Under the pieces are notes generated by a model. It did not search any database. It saw nothing but the letters and a program-made list of their open reading frames with translations, and was not told the origin of the DNA. The translations under genes and the position numbers were made by a program. This document shows positions 26,674-36,272 of a stretch of DNA of 64,000 nucleotides, in pieces. The first letter of the stretch is position 1. Each line of letters begins with the position of its first letter. The stretch is from Fodinibius roseus (GTDB taxonomy: Bacteria; Bacteroidota; Rhodothermia; Balneolales; Balneolaceae). The stretch lies in assembly GCF_900129315.1 (NCBI RefSeq), contig NZ_FQUS01000001.1, positions 429,220 through 493,219 on the forward strand, in the 5' to 3' direction.

Positions 26674-29600
26674 ATGAGAGTTATAAGGATACTAAGCTTT
26701 TTTTTCTGTAAAAGTATCGGAATACTGCTTCCTATCTTTTTGGTAAGTTCGATGATGGCAAATGCCCAGGATATAAATAATGAGGCAGCATTGGCCGATA
26801 TGTATAAGGAAAAGGCTTTAAGTGAGATGAAAGCCGGTGGAGAAGCAACGACCTCTACTAAACTTAAAACGGTTGTTGCTCTCAATCAGGGGACACAAAG
26901 TCTTATCAATGTCCTTGAATCTATCGCCCGTCAGGCTGACTTGAAGCTTTCATACAGCAAACAATTTGTACCTCTGGATAAGAAAGTAGTTATAAGGGAG
27001 ACAGAGGCAACGGCTGAAAGAGCTTTATGGCATGTGCTGGAAGATACGCCCTTTCGTTTCGGTATTTCTGCCAGCGGACAGCTGGTGCTGCTGAGAATGT
27101 GGGAAGCACCGGCTAAGGCGCAACAAGAGACGGTAACCGGTACGGTTACTGATGAGGAAACGGGAGAAACCATGCCGGGGGTAAATATAGTTGTTAAAGG
27201 AACAACAACGGGTACTTCATCAAATCAAAATGGAGAGTTTGAACTGGTTGTACCATCTCTGCAGGATACCTTAATGGTATCATTTGTTGGCTATCAAACT
27301 CGTGAAGTACCCATAAATGGACGTACTACACTGGAGATAAACCTTCGTCCCGAAGCCGTTTTGGGGGAAGAGCTCGTGGTTGTAGGATATGGAACACAGC
27401 AACGGGCAGATTTAACCAGTTCTATTGCAACAGTGGATGTTGACAAAACACTGGCTTCACGACCAATTACTGATGTGGCAAGAGGTCTACAGGGATCGGT
27501 AGCAGGTTTGACAATTACTAACCCTTCCGGAGAGATTGGAACTGACTCTAATATTTCACTCCGGGGAATTCAGGGATCATTAAACGCACCCGGAGGGGCC
27601 GAACCTCTTATCCTGGTTGATGGGGTAGAAATCGAAAGTCTCAATCAAATTAATCCGAATAATATTGAGTCTATTTCAGTGCTTAAAGATGCCGCATCGA
27701 CCGCTATTTATGGAAGCCGTGCAGCATGGGGTGCAGTCCTTATAGAGACGAAACTCGGCAAAAAAAACACACAACCTCAACTGGATTATACCAACAGTTT
27801 CTCGTTTGCCACCCCCACTAATGATCTTAATCTTGCGCCGGCGGCTGAAGGAACAGAAATGGCATTTGAAGCTCTACAACGATCTAATCCCTCAACGAAT
27901 GTTTTTGGGGTGGTTGGTATGTATTTTGACGAAACAGCTATTCAGAAAATGCGTGAATGGGAGGAACAGTATGGTGACCAAAAACTGAGCAATGAAATGG
28001 TAATGGGACGGGATTTTGAAATGCGCGACGGCCGTCTGTTTTTCTATCGTCCCTGGGACGCGGGTGATATGTTTATGAAAGATTGGACGCCCATGCAAAG
28101 ACATAACATGAATGTATCGGGCGGAACACAATCGACAACTTATAATATCGGATTGGGTTATCTCGACCAACATGGAGTGTTGGATATCAGTAATGATAAA
28201 TGGCAACGCTATAATGTCGATATTGGGCTTCAGGCCGATGTAAACAATTGGCTGGATGCACGTGGTAAGTTCATGTTTGCCCAGACTGAAAGAACACGAC
28301 CCTATACGAATTACGGTTCTACTTATGACTACTGGTACTATCTGTACCGATGGCCTCGTACCTACCCCTATGGTACCTACGAAGGCCGTCCGTTTCGCAA
28401 TGCCGTTACCGGAATCAAACAAGCAAATAAATCACTCTATACCTCATCGTTATCTCGTATTAGTGTTGGAGGGACAGCCACTCTCGCAAAAGGATTTACT
28501 ATCGACACTGATTTTACTTATAACCGCAAAGAAGATCATCTTGATCAGACAGGAGGAAAAATTCAGGGATATAATTTTTGGGCTGGCGGTGGTGAACTTA
28601 ATTATAGCACCTATTCCAGTCCCTCTTTTAACAACGTGAATTACACTTCCGACTGGACACGCAGGAGTAATTTACGGGCTGTGGCTACTTATCAGAATGA
28701 TTTGCAAAATCATTCTTTTAAAATACTGACTGGTGGTGAGGCGGAAATGTTTGATTTTACCTCACAGTACTCCGAGCGCCGGGATTTGCTTGATCCCAGC
28801 AAGGGTGAAATTGATTTGGCCAACGGCGACCAGTTTGTAAATGGTGCACGCAGCAATTGGTCTACGGTTGGATTCTTTGGACGGTTAAACTACTCATATG
28901 AGGACACCTACCTTTTGCAAGTAAATGCTCGGTATGATGGGTCATCTCGTTTCCCTCCCAACCAACGCTGGGGATTCTTTCCCTCCGTTTCGGCCGGTTA
29001 TAAAATAAGTGAAGAAGCATTTATGGACGCTACCAAACCTGCACTTACTTTTTTGAAGTTACGAGCTTCTTATGGCTCAGTTGGTAATAACGCTGTGGGA
29101 ACATACCCATATATTGCGACAATGGGTTCCTATGGTTCTGACTGGTTGATCGGCAGTAGCGAAGATGAAGTAACGTTTGGAACACCGGGCGCTGTTTCGA
29201 GCTCACTTACCTGGGAAACCGTGACAACACTCGATTTTGGTTTCGATGCTCGTTTGTTCCAGGATAAGTTAAATGTTTCTTTTGACTGGTATAACAGAAC
29301 TACGAGCGATATGCTCTCGGCTGGTATCTCACTGCCCTCTACTTTTGGTACCAGCTCGCCCAGGAGAAATTATGGCGAGCTGGAGACAAAAGGATGGGAG
29401 CTGGAGTTGGGTTGGAATCACTCTTTTAGTGATAATGATGCCTACGTGAATGTAACGGGTACACTCGCTAACTTTTCCGAAGAGATTACCAAGTATGCAA
29501 ATACCACCCAGGTAATCGGAACAAATTATACAGGACGCGTTCTGGGTGATATTTGGGGCTACGTTACTGATCGTTTATTCAGGCGTGATGATTTTCAGCA

Positions 29601-30315
29601 GGACACCGAGGGAAATCTCATTACTGACGAAGATGGAAATTATATCCTTAAGGAAGGGATCCCTGATCAATCCGCTCTGGATGACGGCTCATTCTCATTC
29701 GGCCCCGGTGATGTTAAATTCAAGGATATAAATGGGGACGGAGAAATTAATTTTGGCAGCAATACCAGAGAAGAACCAGGAGATCGAAAAATAATTGGCA
29801 ATTCTACACCCAAATTTCAGTATGGCCTGCGTATTGGAGGCGGGTGGAAAGGATTCGACATGAGTTTGTTCCTACAGGGCGTTGGGAAACGGGAATTTTG
29901 GGCTAATGGCCCAATATTTGTTCCTGGATTTCGTCCGCATGAGGGGTGGTTTGATCATCAGCTTGACTATTAGACACCCGATAATCCTGACGCCTATTAT
30001 CCTCGTCCTACCAATCAGCTGCAATCAAGTTACACGCGTAATTTCCGTCCACAAACACGCTATATCCTCGATATGTCCTATATGAGGCTTAAAAATTTAA
30101 CCATTGGTTATACGCTGCCTGCTTCACTTACCTCCATAGTTAATATTGATAATCTGAGGGTATATGCAAGCGGTGAAAACTTATTCGAGTTAGATAATGT
30201 AAATGTTCCCCTTGATCCGGAGACTGACTATACGCCCACTAATACAGGCAGTTCATTTGGTCGTGTGTATCCGTTTCAGCGGGTCATCTCTGTCGGTTTA
30301 GAAATGCAATTTTAA
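26674..30315 (+). pseudogene. susC: SusC-type TonB-dependent receptor interrupted by an in-frame amber codon
   Basis: Outer-membrane receptor of the SusC/RagA family. Signal peptide residues are 1-31 (ending ANAQ). An STN domain (about 65-140) indicates sigma/anti-sigma signalling. A carboxypeptidase-like domain follows (VTGTVTDEETGETMPGVNIV), then the plug with LVDGVEIESLNQINPNNIES and the beta-barrel. Codon 1100 (29971-29973) is TAG, placed exactly where the family reads DYWTPDNPDAYYPR, so a TGG Trp codon has changed to TAG. The same frame continues for 113 codons to the barrel end, VGLEMQF. Ending at codon 1099 would remove the last strands and terminal Phe. Without the stop, the protein would be 1213 aa, a normal length. 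SusD follows after 18 bp. Confidence 0.9.
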
Positions 30316-30333
30316 CATTTTTTATACACTATT

Positions 30334-32034
30334 ATGAGACGATTAATTCAAATATCGATAGTTTTTGGGATATGCATCACGGTGATCGGTTGTGAGGACT
30401 TCTTGAATCAGCCGCCACAAGATGAATTTACTGATGAAACTTATTGGACCAGTGAAGGTAATGTGCGTACTTTCGCCTGGGGCTTTTATGAAGCTTATTT
30501 CTGGGCGTACGGACAAAGCTTTTCCTGGGGAGATTATTTCTCAGGCCAGTCGTTAAATGATGATTTTGCTCCGTCAAGTCCGCCAAAATTTGTTGATCAG
30601 ACTCCCACTTCGGGGGGCGGTTGGTCTTTTGATTGGGTTCGTAAAACTAACCTATTCATTGACCGGGTACAGGACGTACCCATGAATGAAGAAGCCATTA
30701 GACACTGGACTGGAATCGGACGGTTTTTTCGGGCCCTGGAATACAACGACCTTGTAAAACGGTTTGGAGATATTCAGTGGTACGGCGAAGTGCTGCAGGA
30801 AAATGAAACTGAGAAACTGTATAAAAAACGCAATTCACGGGTAACGGTGATGGACAGCGTGTTGGCTGATTTTCAGTATGCTGTGGAAAACGTTCGGGAG
30901 GATGATGGTACGGATCAGCTGACTGTCAATAAATATGTAGTGCTTTCTTTTATGTCCCGGGTCTTTTTGTACCACGGAACCTATCTCAAATACCATGACA
31001 TTAACCAGGCTAAGGCAACCGAATATCTGCAGGCTGCCAAAGATGCAGCCAAGCAGGTAATGGAATCTGGGCGGTATTCGGTATCTGATGACTATCGTGG
31101 TTTGTTTAATTCCCTGGATTTAACCGGAAACCCGGAGGTCATTCTATTTAGAAAGTATGCCACAGGATCCATTACCCACAGTCTGCACAGCTACTCCAAC
31201 AAAGAGCCGCAGACAGGAGTCTCCAAAGATGCCATCGAATCTTATTTGGCTGATGATGGTCTGCCTGTTGCAATTTCACCTGAATATCAGGGAGACAAAT
31301 CCATCGAAGATGTAATGGCTAACCGGGACCCGCGAATCCACGAGACCTTTGTGCAAGAGTTGCGTCTAAATGGAATTGATGGCAATTATTCTACTTCCGG
31401 TTATGCGCAACACAAATTCTTCAACGAATCCATAGCAGGTCTGCCGGAAGGAAATTCAAATGATAATACAACCGACGGCCCTGTTATCCGTTACGGTGAA
31501 GTGTTACTGAATTATGCTGAGGCCAGTGCGGAATTGGGAGAACTGACTCAGGCAGATCTTGACCAGACGATCAATGTACTTCGCAGCAGATCAGGTGTGG
31601 ATATGCCTCACCTGCAGGTTATCGGCAATCAACCCGCTGTAAACGGTCAAACGTACGATGATCCGGAACGGGACCCTTCGGTTCCTCCGATGATTTGGGA
31701 GATCCGTCGGGAGCGCAGGGTAGAACTGATGATGGAAGGCTTTCGGCTGGATGATCTAAAGCGGTGGAAGAAGCTTGAATATGTGGATACCATCGAAAAT
31801 CCTGATATCAACCGGGGAGCATGGATTCAACGATCGGATTATCCGGCAACCGAAGGAGATGTGCATATCGAAAATGGAGCAGAAGAGGGATATATTGTTC
31901 CAGCCTTTGAAGCGCAAGATCAGCGACGATTTGATGATCCGAGGGTATATTTATATCCGATCCCACTCGATCAAATTACTTTGTATGAAAATAACGGGGT
32001 GACGTTAGAACAAAATCCGGGCTGGGAAAATTAA
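30334..32034 (+). CDS. susD: SusD/RagB-family substrate-binding lipoprotein
   Basis: 566-aa outer-membrane lipoprotein that caps the SusC pore and binds the oligomer. The lipobox VIGC gives C20. The family N-terminus EDFLNQPPQDEFTDETYWTS follows at once. The TPR-like helices and the C-terminal WEIRRERRVELMMEGFRLDD LKRW segment, diagnostic of RagB/SusD, are all present. The gene is intact although its partner susC is interrupted. A 12-bp inverted repeat follows the stop codon. Ligand cannot be read from sequence; downstream enzymes point to peptidoglycan fragments. Confidence 0.95.
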   Translation: MRRLIQISIVFGICITVIGCEDFLNQPPQDEFTDETYWTSEGNVRTFAWGFYEAYFWAYGQSFSWGDYFSGQSLNDDFAPSSPPKFVDQTPTSGGGWSFDWVRKTNLFIDRVQDVPMNEEAIRHWTGIGRFFRALEYNDLVKRFGDIQWYGEVLQENETEKLYKKRNSRVTVMDSVLADFQYAVENVREDDGTDQLTVNKYVVLSFMSRVFLYHGTYLKYHDINQAKATEYLQAAKDAAKQVMESGRYSVSDDYRGLFNSLDLTGNPEVILFRKYATGSITHSLHSYSNKEPQTGVSKDAIESYLADDGLPVAISPEYQGDKSIEDVMANRDPRIHETFVQELRLNGIDGNYSTSGYAQHKFFNESIAGLPEGNSNDNTTDGPVIRYGEVLLNYAEASAELGELTQADLDQTINVLRSRSGVDMPHLQVIGNQPAVNGQTYDDPERDPSVPPMIWEIRRERRVELMMEGFRLDDLKRWKKLEYVDTIENPDINRGAWIQRSDYPATEGDVHIENGAEEGYIVPAFEAQDQRRFDDPRVYLYPIPLDQITLYENNGVTLEQNPGWEN

Positions 32035-32050
32035 GCATTGAAACAGGATG

Positions 32051-32101
32051 AGCTATAGCAGGGATAGGGCCAACTGCCGCATCCAAAGTCCTGCTATAGC
32101 T
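32051..32101 (+). terminator. Hairpin between susD and the GHL10-amidase gene
   Basis: AGCTATAGCAGG (32051-32062) and CCTGCTATAGCT (32090-32101) form a perfect 12-bp stem with a 27-nt loop, followed by a moderately T-rich ATTCCTTCTT. It may end or attenuate transcription after susCD, or protect the susCD 3' end, so that the enzyme genes are expressed at a lower level. Confidence 0.6.
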
Positions 32102-32194
32102 ATTCCTTCTTAAATTAATGCAATCATTTCATGTATACTTGGTAACGTGCATATATACCGATATCATTGATATCTATTACCTTTTTTAAATTAT

Positions 32195-34699
32195 ATGAGT
32201 CAGTCACCAACTCCGGTTTTAATACTACCAGGTAAAATATTACAGGCTCTTTTTCTTATCATCAGTATGATCGTTTCCGGATGCTCTTCACAAAAGATAG
32301 CAGTCGACGAGCAGCAGCCGGACGAGCAGAAAACAGGGCATGTGATGAGTCAGGCAGAGATGGAAGCTGAGGGTTTTCCTGAAATACCACGCGAATTCCG
32401 GGGCGTCTGGGTTGCAACTGTTGCCAATATCGACTGGCCGTCGGAGCCGGGCTTGCCAGTCGATGAGCAGAAAGAAGAGCTGTTGAACCTTCTGAACCGT
32501 GCCTCTGCAATGAATATGAATGCAATTATTTTTCAAGTGCGTCCCGCCGCCGATGCGTTATATAATTCGCCTTATGAGCCCTGGTCATATTTTCTGACCG
32601 GGAAAATGGGCGAGGCTCCGGATCCCTATTACGATCCTTTACAGTATGTTGTTGATGAGGCCCACAAACGCGGGTTGGAGCTCCATGCCTGGTTTAATCC
32701 TTACCGGGCAGGCCACCCGGCTGACACAAGCACAATATCGTCAGACCACATTAGCAAAAAAAAACCAAATCTCGTCCATCAGTTTGGGGATTACCAGTGG
32801 CTTGATCCGGGATTGGCCGATGTGCAGGAACACAGCAGACGGGTTATTCTGGATGTGGTGGAAAGATATGACATAGACGGCGTTCACCTGGACGATTATT
32901 TTTATCCCTATCCGTCCTATGCCGATGGCAAAGAATTCCCGGATAGCCTGAGCTGGCATCAGGCATTGGAAGAGGGGACCACCATGAGCAGGGACGATTG
33001 GCGAAGAAACAATGTGGATGGATTCATCCGGCAACTGTATACAGATATCAAAGAGGTTAAGCCTGAAGTAAAATTCGGTATCAGTCCCTTTGGAACCTGG
33101 CGGCCCGGCCATCCGGAGCGAACCGGCGGATTTGATGCATATAAGCAGCTTTATGCGGATGCAAGGTTCTGGCTGCGCGAGGGATGGGTTGACTATTTTT
33201 CCCCGCAATTGTATAACAGAATAGACAAGGTCATAAGACCCTTTCCGGTAATTTTACAGTGGTGGTCGGAGCAAAACCTTAAGAATAGGCATATATGGCC
33301 GGGCCTGTATACTGGCAAATCGTCCGGGGGTAACGGCTGGCCGGTAGAAGAGATTACCGGCCAGGTATATATTGCACGGGGACAGCCGAATGTGACGGGA
33401 TCGGTTCATTTTAGCATGCAAAGCATGATGGATGAGAACGCCTCCCTTGTCAGGCATTTGGCGGCCGGACCCTATGCAGAGCCGGCACTTATACCAGCTT
33501 CCCCCTGGCTTGACAGCAAGCCACCCGATCCCCCCCATGCGTCGTTAACAACCAATACAGAGAAGTTTAAAATTAAGATGTCGCCAGGCGGTAATGATAA
33601 AATCAGGTGGTGGGTAGTTCGTACAAAGTTAAATAACAGCTGGGAATTTGACATTGTACCCGGGACGAAGAAAAAAGTTACTTTGGCGCGGACGAATGCT
33701 GTAACCAGGCCTGATACCGTCGTCATAACCGGGGTTGATCGATCTGGCAATGAAAGTCCCGGTATTGTTTTGGTTCCTCCGGATATAAAGAAAGGCCGAT
33801 CAATTGATAAAAAGATATCCAAGCCAAATAGAATCAAGCGAACAGACTGGGGATCCCCGCCTGCAGGAATAGCTGCCAACGCAGTCCGGCATGGCCTTTC
33901 AGAAGGAGATACGCTTCACTTCCGGGACTTGTCTATTGTTTTAAAAGAAATGCACAATGCCGGTGATACTCGCAAAGATTCAATTCCTAACGGCGATGCT
34001 AATCCTGATACGGCCCGTTTCACTTTACATCGAAATAGTATGGCAGAGGAAGTAAAGATCGCCGAGGGAGACGCATTTAATTGGAACGGCTATCATATTG
34101 GGATTTTAGCGGTTACGGTGGATAAGGATGATTTGGCAGGGGGATTTACGGAATTTGAAATAGCAACCGTAGGTTCATTACCCGTGGCACGTGCGGCGCA
34201 TAAGGAGACAGGCGATGCTTCTCAACGGTTGCGTGTGCACCATGAAATCCAAAAAATTACACTACACCACAGCGGCAGCAGTGAACCTTTCACGGCCGAT
34301 GAAGATCCGGTGGACCGGCTTCAGGGGCTCTATAACTGGGGAAAAGAAGAGCGCAACTGGTGGGATGTCCCGTACCACTACCTTATTGGCCTTGATGGAA
34401 CTATATTTGAAGGACGAGATAGTCGCTATGCCGGAGATACGAATACCCCCTACCATACGCGGGGCAACTTGCTCATTAGCGTGATGGGCAATTATAATAT
34501 ACAGGAACCAACCCAGGCTCAAATTGAAGCGATCACAGATTTGATGGCATGGTCTGCAAAAAAATATGATCTTCCGGTCGATCACATTTATGGTCACTAT
34601 AACTGGGCCGATACCAGTTGTCCCGGCTCAAATTTACGTAGTTATCTGGAGAATGGATTCTTCCGGGACGCAGTTGAAAAACGATTGAATAGCAAATAA
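32195..34699 (+). CDS. Two-domain lipoprotein: GHL10-type glycosyl hydrolase fused to N-acetylmuramoyl-L-alanine amidase
   Basis: 834-aa exported protein with lipobox IVSGC (C30). Residues of about 60-370 are a family-10-like glycosyl hydrolase (GHL10, formerly DUF187), with FRGVWVATVANIDWP, the substrate loop IIFQVRPAADALY and YDIDGVHLDDYFYPYP. A linker with a fibronectin-like strand set follows (about 450-530). Residues of about 680-834 are an Amidase_2/PGRP domain: HH at 691-692, a WDVPYHYLIGLDGTIFEGR core, and H801 with C809 (HYNWADTSCPG) as probable zinc ligands. One chain could thus cut both the glycan and the MurNAc-peptide bond. The NamZ-type gene follows after 21 bp, supporting cell-wall turnover or scavenging. 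Confidence 0.88.
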   Translation: MSQSPTPVLILPGKILQALFLIISMIVSGCSSQKIAVDEQQPDEQKTGHVMSQAEMEAEGFPEIPREFRGVWVATVANIDWPSEPGLPVDEQKEELLNLLNRASAMNMNAIIFQVRPAADALYNSPYEPWSYFLTGKMGEAPDPYYDPLQYVVDEAHKRGLELHAWFNPYRAGHPADTSTISSDHISKKKPNLVHQFGDYQWLDPGLADVQEHSRRVILDVVERYDIDGVHLDDYFYPYPSYADGKEFPDSLSWHQALEEGTTMSRDDWRRNNVDGFIRQLYTDIKEVKPEVKFGISPFGTWRPGHPERTGGFDAYKQLYADARFWLREGWVDYFSPQLYNRIDKVIRPFPVILQWWSEQNLKNRHIWPGLYTGKSSGGNGWPVEEITGQVYIARGQPNVTGSVHFSMQSMMDENASLVRHLAAGPYAEPALIPASPWLDSKPPDPPHASLTTNTEKFKIKMSPGGNDKIRWWVVRTKLNNSWEFDIVPGTKKKVTLARTNAVTRPDTVVITGVDRSGNESPGIVLVPPDIKKGRSIDKKISKPNRIKRTDWGSPPAGIAANAVRHGLSEGDTLHFRDLSIVLKEMHNAGDTRKDSIPNGDANPDTARFTLHRNSMAEEVKIAEGDAFNWNGYHIGILAVTVDKDDLAGGFTEFEIATVGSLPVARAAHKETGDASQRLRVHHEIQKITLHHSGSSEPFTADEDPVDRLQGLYNWGKEERNWWDVPYHYLIGLDGTIFEGRDSRYAGDTNTPYHTRGNLLISVMGNYNIQEPTQAQIEAITDLMAWSAKKYDLPVDHIYGHYNWADTSCPGSNLRSYLENGFFRDAVEKRLNSK

Positions 34700-34720
34700 T
34701 GGACTTATAAAATTATTGGT

Positions 34721-35980
34721 ATGACAAAATATCCGTATCCGCTCTTACTCATTGTATTCGCACTGTTATTATCCGCATGCCAAAGCAAACCCCATGAAGC
34801 AATTGTTACCACCGGGGCAATGCATCTCATGAATAATCAGTTTGATATTCTCGAGGGAAAAAAAGTGGGACTTGTAACAAATCACAGTGCTGTTGTGGGT
34901 GATTCCCTTTTGATTGATGTCTTTCATAATGCCGGCGAAGTTGAACTGGCAGCACTTTTTAGTCCTGAACACGGGATCCGGGGGCAGTCCGACGCTGGCG
35001 CCTACATAGATGACAGCATCGATACAAAAACCGGGATCCCTATTTACAGCTTATATGGGGAGACCCGCAAACCGACTCCTGAAATGCTAAAAGATATTGA
35101 TGTGCTTGTTTTTGACATTCAGGATGTGGGAGCCCGCTTTTATACGTATATCGCTACTATGGGCTATACCATGCAGGCTGCCGCCGAACAGGATATTCCG
35201 TATGTGGTATTGGACCGGCCGAATCCTTTGGGTGGAGAAAAGGTGGAAGGCTTTATACCCACCAGGGATTACGACACATTCAGCGGGGTATACCCTATTC
35301 CCGTAACCCATGGAATGACGGTCGGGGAGTTTGCCAGGATGATAAAAGGCGAATCTTACCTGCAAAACTTAGACGAGTTGAAACTGGAGGTGGTGAAGAT
35401 GCAGGGATGGACGCGGGATATGCTGTGGCCGGATACGGGATTGCCCTGGCGGCCACCCAGTCCGAATATCCCCGATTTTGAAACGGCTTTGATATACCCG
35501 GGAGCGTGCTTGATCGAGGCTACCAGGATGAGTGAGGGAAGGGGCACGCGGGAACCGTTTATACTGTTGGGAGCTCCCTGGGCGGGTGGTACAGTACTGG
35601 CCCAAAAACTGAACGGTAAAAAGTTGCCGGGATTAATTTTTGATCCGGCACAATTCACTCCCATAAGCATCGAGGGGATGGCTACAAGTCCGAAATTAGA
35701 GGGAGAAGCATTAGAGGGTGTCCGATATATAGTCACGGAACCAAGATCCGTACGACCCTTCGAAGCAGGGATACATGTGCTATCGGAGTTTTATCATTTA
35801 GTTCCCGATTCGGTCAAAGGTAATTTCTTCAGGCCTTCACGATTGAACACACTGGCAGGATCGGATCAGTTTTATGACATGATCAAAGAGGGTATCCCTG
35901 CGAAAATAATCGTAAATGCATGGGAGAAGCAGGTCACCTCTTTTAGGCAAAGAAGGCACCCGTATTTGTTATATGAGTAG
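34721..35980 (+). CDS. namZ: NamZ-type exo-beta-N-acetylmuramidase (DUF1343) lipoprotein
   Basis: 419-aa lipoprotein (LLLSAC, C20) of the DUF1343 family, whose characterised members (NamZ, GH171) release terminal MurNAc from peptidoglycan fragments. Hallmarks are LVTNHSAVVG (51-60), SPEHGIRGQ (81-89) with the candidate catalytic Glu at 83, and VFDIQDVGARFYTYIATMGY. The WTRDMLWPDTGLPWRPPSPN and EGRGTREPF stretches are also typical. It overlaps functionally with the preceding amidase, since NamZ acts on peptide-free MurNAc ends. A strong terminator 87 bp later closes the locus. Confidence 0.9.
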   Translation: MTKYPYPLLLIVFALLLSACQSKPHEAIVTTGAMHLMNNQFDILEGKKVGLVTNHSAVVGDSLLIDVFHNAGEVELAALFSPEHGIRGQSDAGAYIDDSIDTKTGIPIYSLYGETRKPTPEMLKDIDVLVFDIQDVGARFYTYIATMGYTMQAAAEQDIPYVVLDRPNPLGGEKVEGFIPTRDYDTFSGVYPIPVTHGMTVGEFARMIKGESYLQNLDELKLEVVKMQGWTRDMLWPDTGLPWRPPSPNIPDFETALIYPGACLIEATRMSEGRGTREPFILLGAPWAGGTVLAQKLNGKKLPGLIFDPAQFTPISIEGMATSPKLEGEALEGVRYIVTEPRSVRPFEAGIHVLSEFYHLVPDSVKGNFFRPSRLNTLAGSDQFYDMIKEGIPAKIIVNAWEKQVTSFRQRRHPYLLYE

Positions 35981-36066
35981 TTTGCAAATGGCATTTCCGG
36001 TTTGCTCTTGGAACGGGCAAACTTAAATTCCGTAATAAATAAATAAATAAATCTTAATCCATTCAG

Positions 36067-36111
36067 ACCGTATTACTGGCATATCTGGTTTAGTAATACG
36101 GTAGTTTTTTT
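36067..36111 (+). terminator. Strong Rho-independent terminator closing the SusCD locus
   Basis: An 11-bp perfect stem, ACCGTATTACT (36067-36077) with AGTAATACGGT (36092-36102), a 14-nt loop and a run of seven T (36105-36111). It separates the namZ gene from the first sulfatase gene. Confidence 0.9.
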
Positions 36112-36173
36112 ACAAAATTTCTATCACAACAGAGTTTTCCGACTTTAATAAGATGCTTCGAAGAGTAGCATAG

Positions 36174-36212
36174 CAAGAACTATTTTATAGTTACAGATAA
36201 ATTTCGTACTGT
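36174..36212 (+). repeat. 39-bp element shared with the region before the second sulfatase gene
   Basis: The stretch CAAGAACTATTTTATAGTTA then CAGATAAATTTCGTACTGT is closely matched at 40407-40442 (CAAGAACTTTATAGTTACCG then ATAAATTTTGTACTGT). This copy ends about 60 bp before a sulfatase start codon. It could be a control element or an unrelated dispersed repeat. Confidence 0.5.
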
Positions 36213-36272
36213 TGATTGAGTTTGGGAGACCCGCCTGCAGAGGGGATGTAGTAATAGTATCAATTAACCATT

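Noticed and set aside
29971..29973. Pyrrolysine or other programmed recoding at the SusC amber codon
   Set aside because: No pyrrolysine genes or recoding structure were seen, and a simple TGG-to-TAG change of a conserved Trp explains it better.
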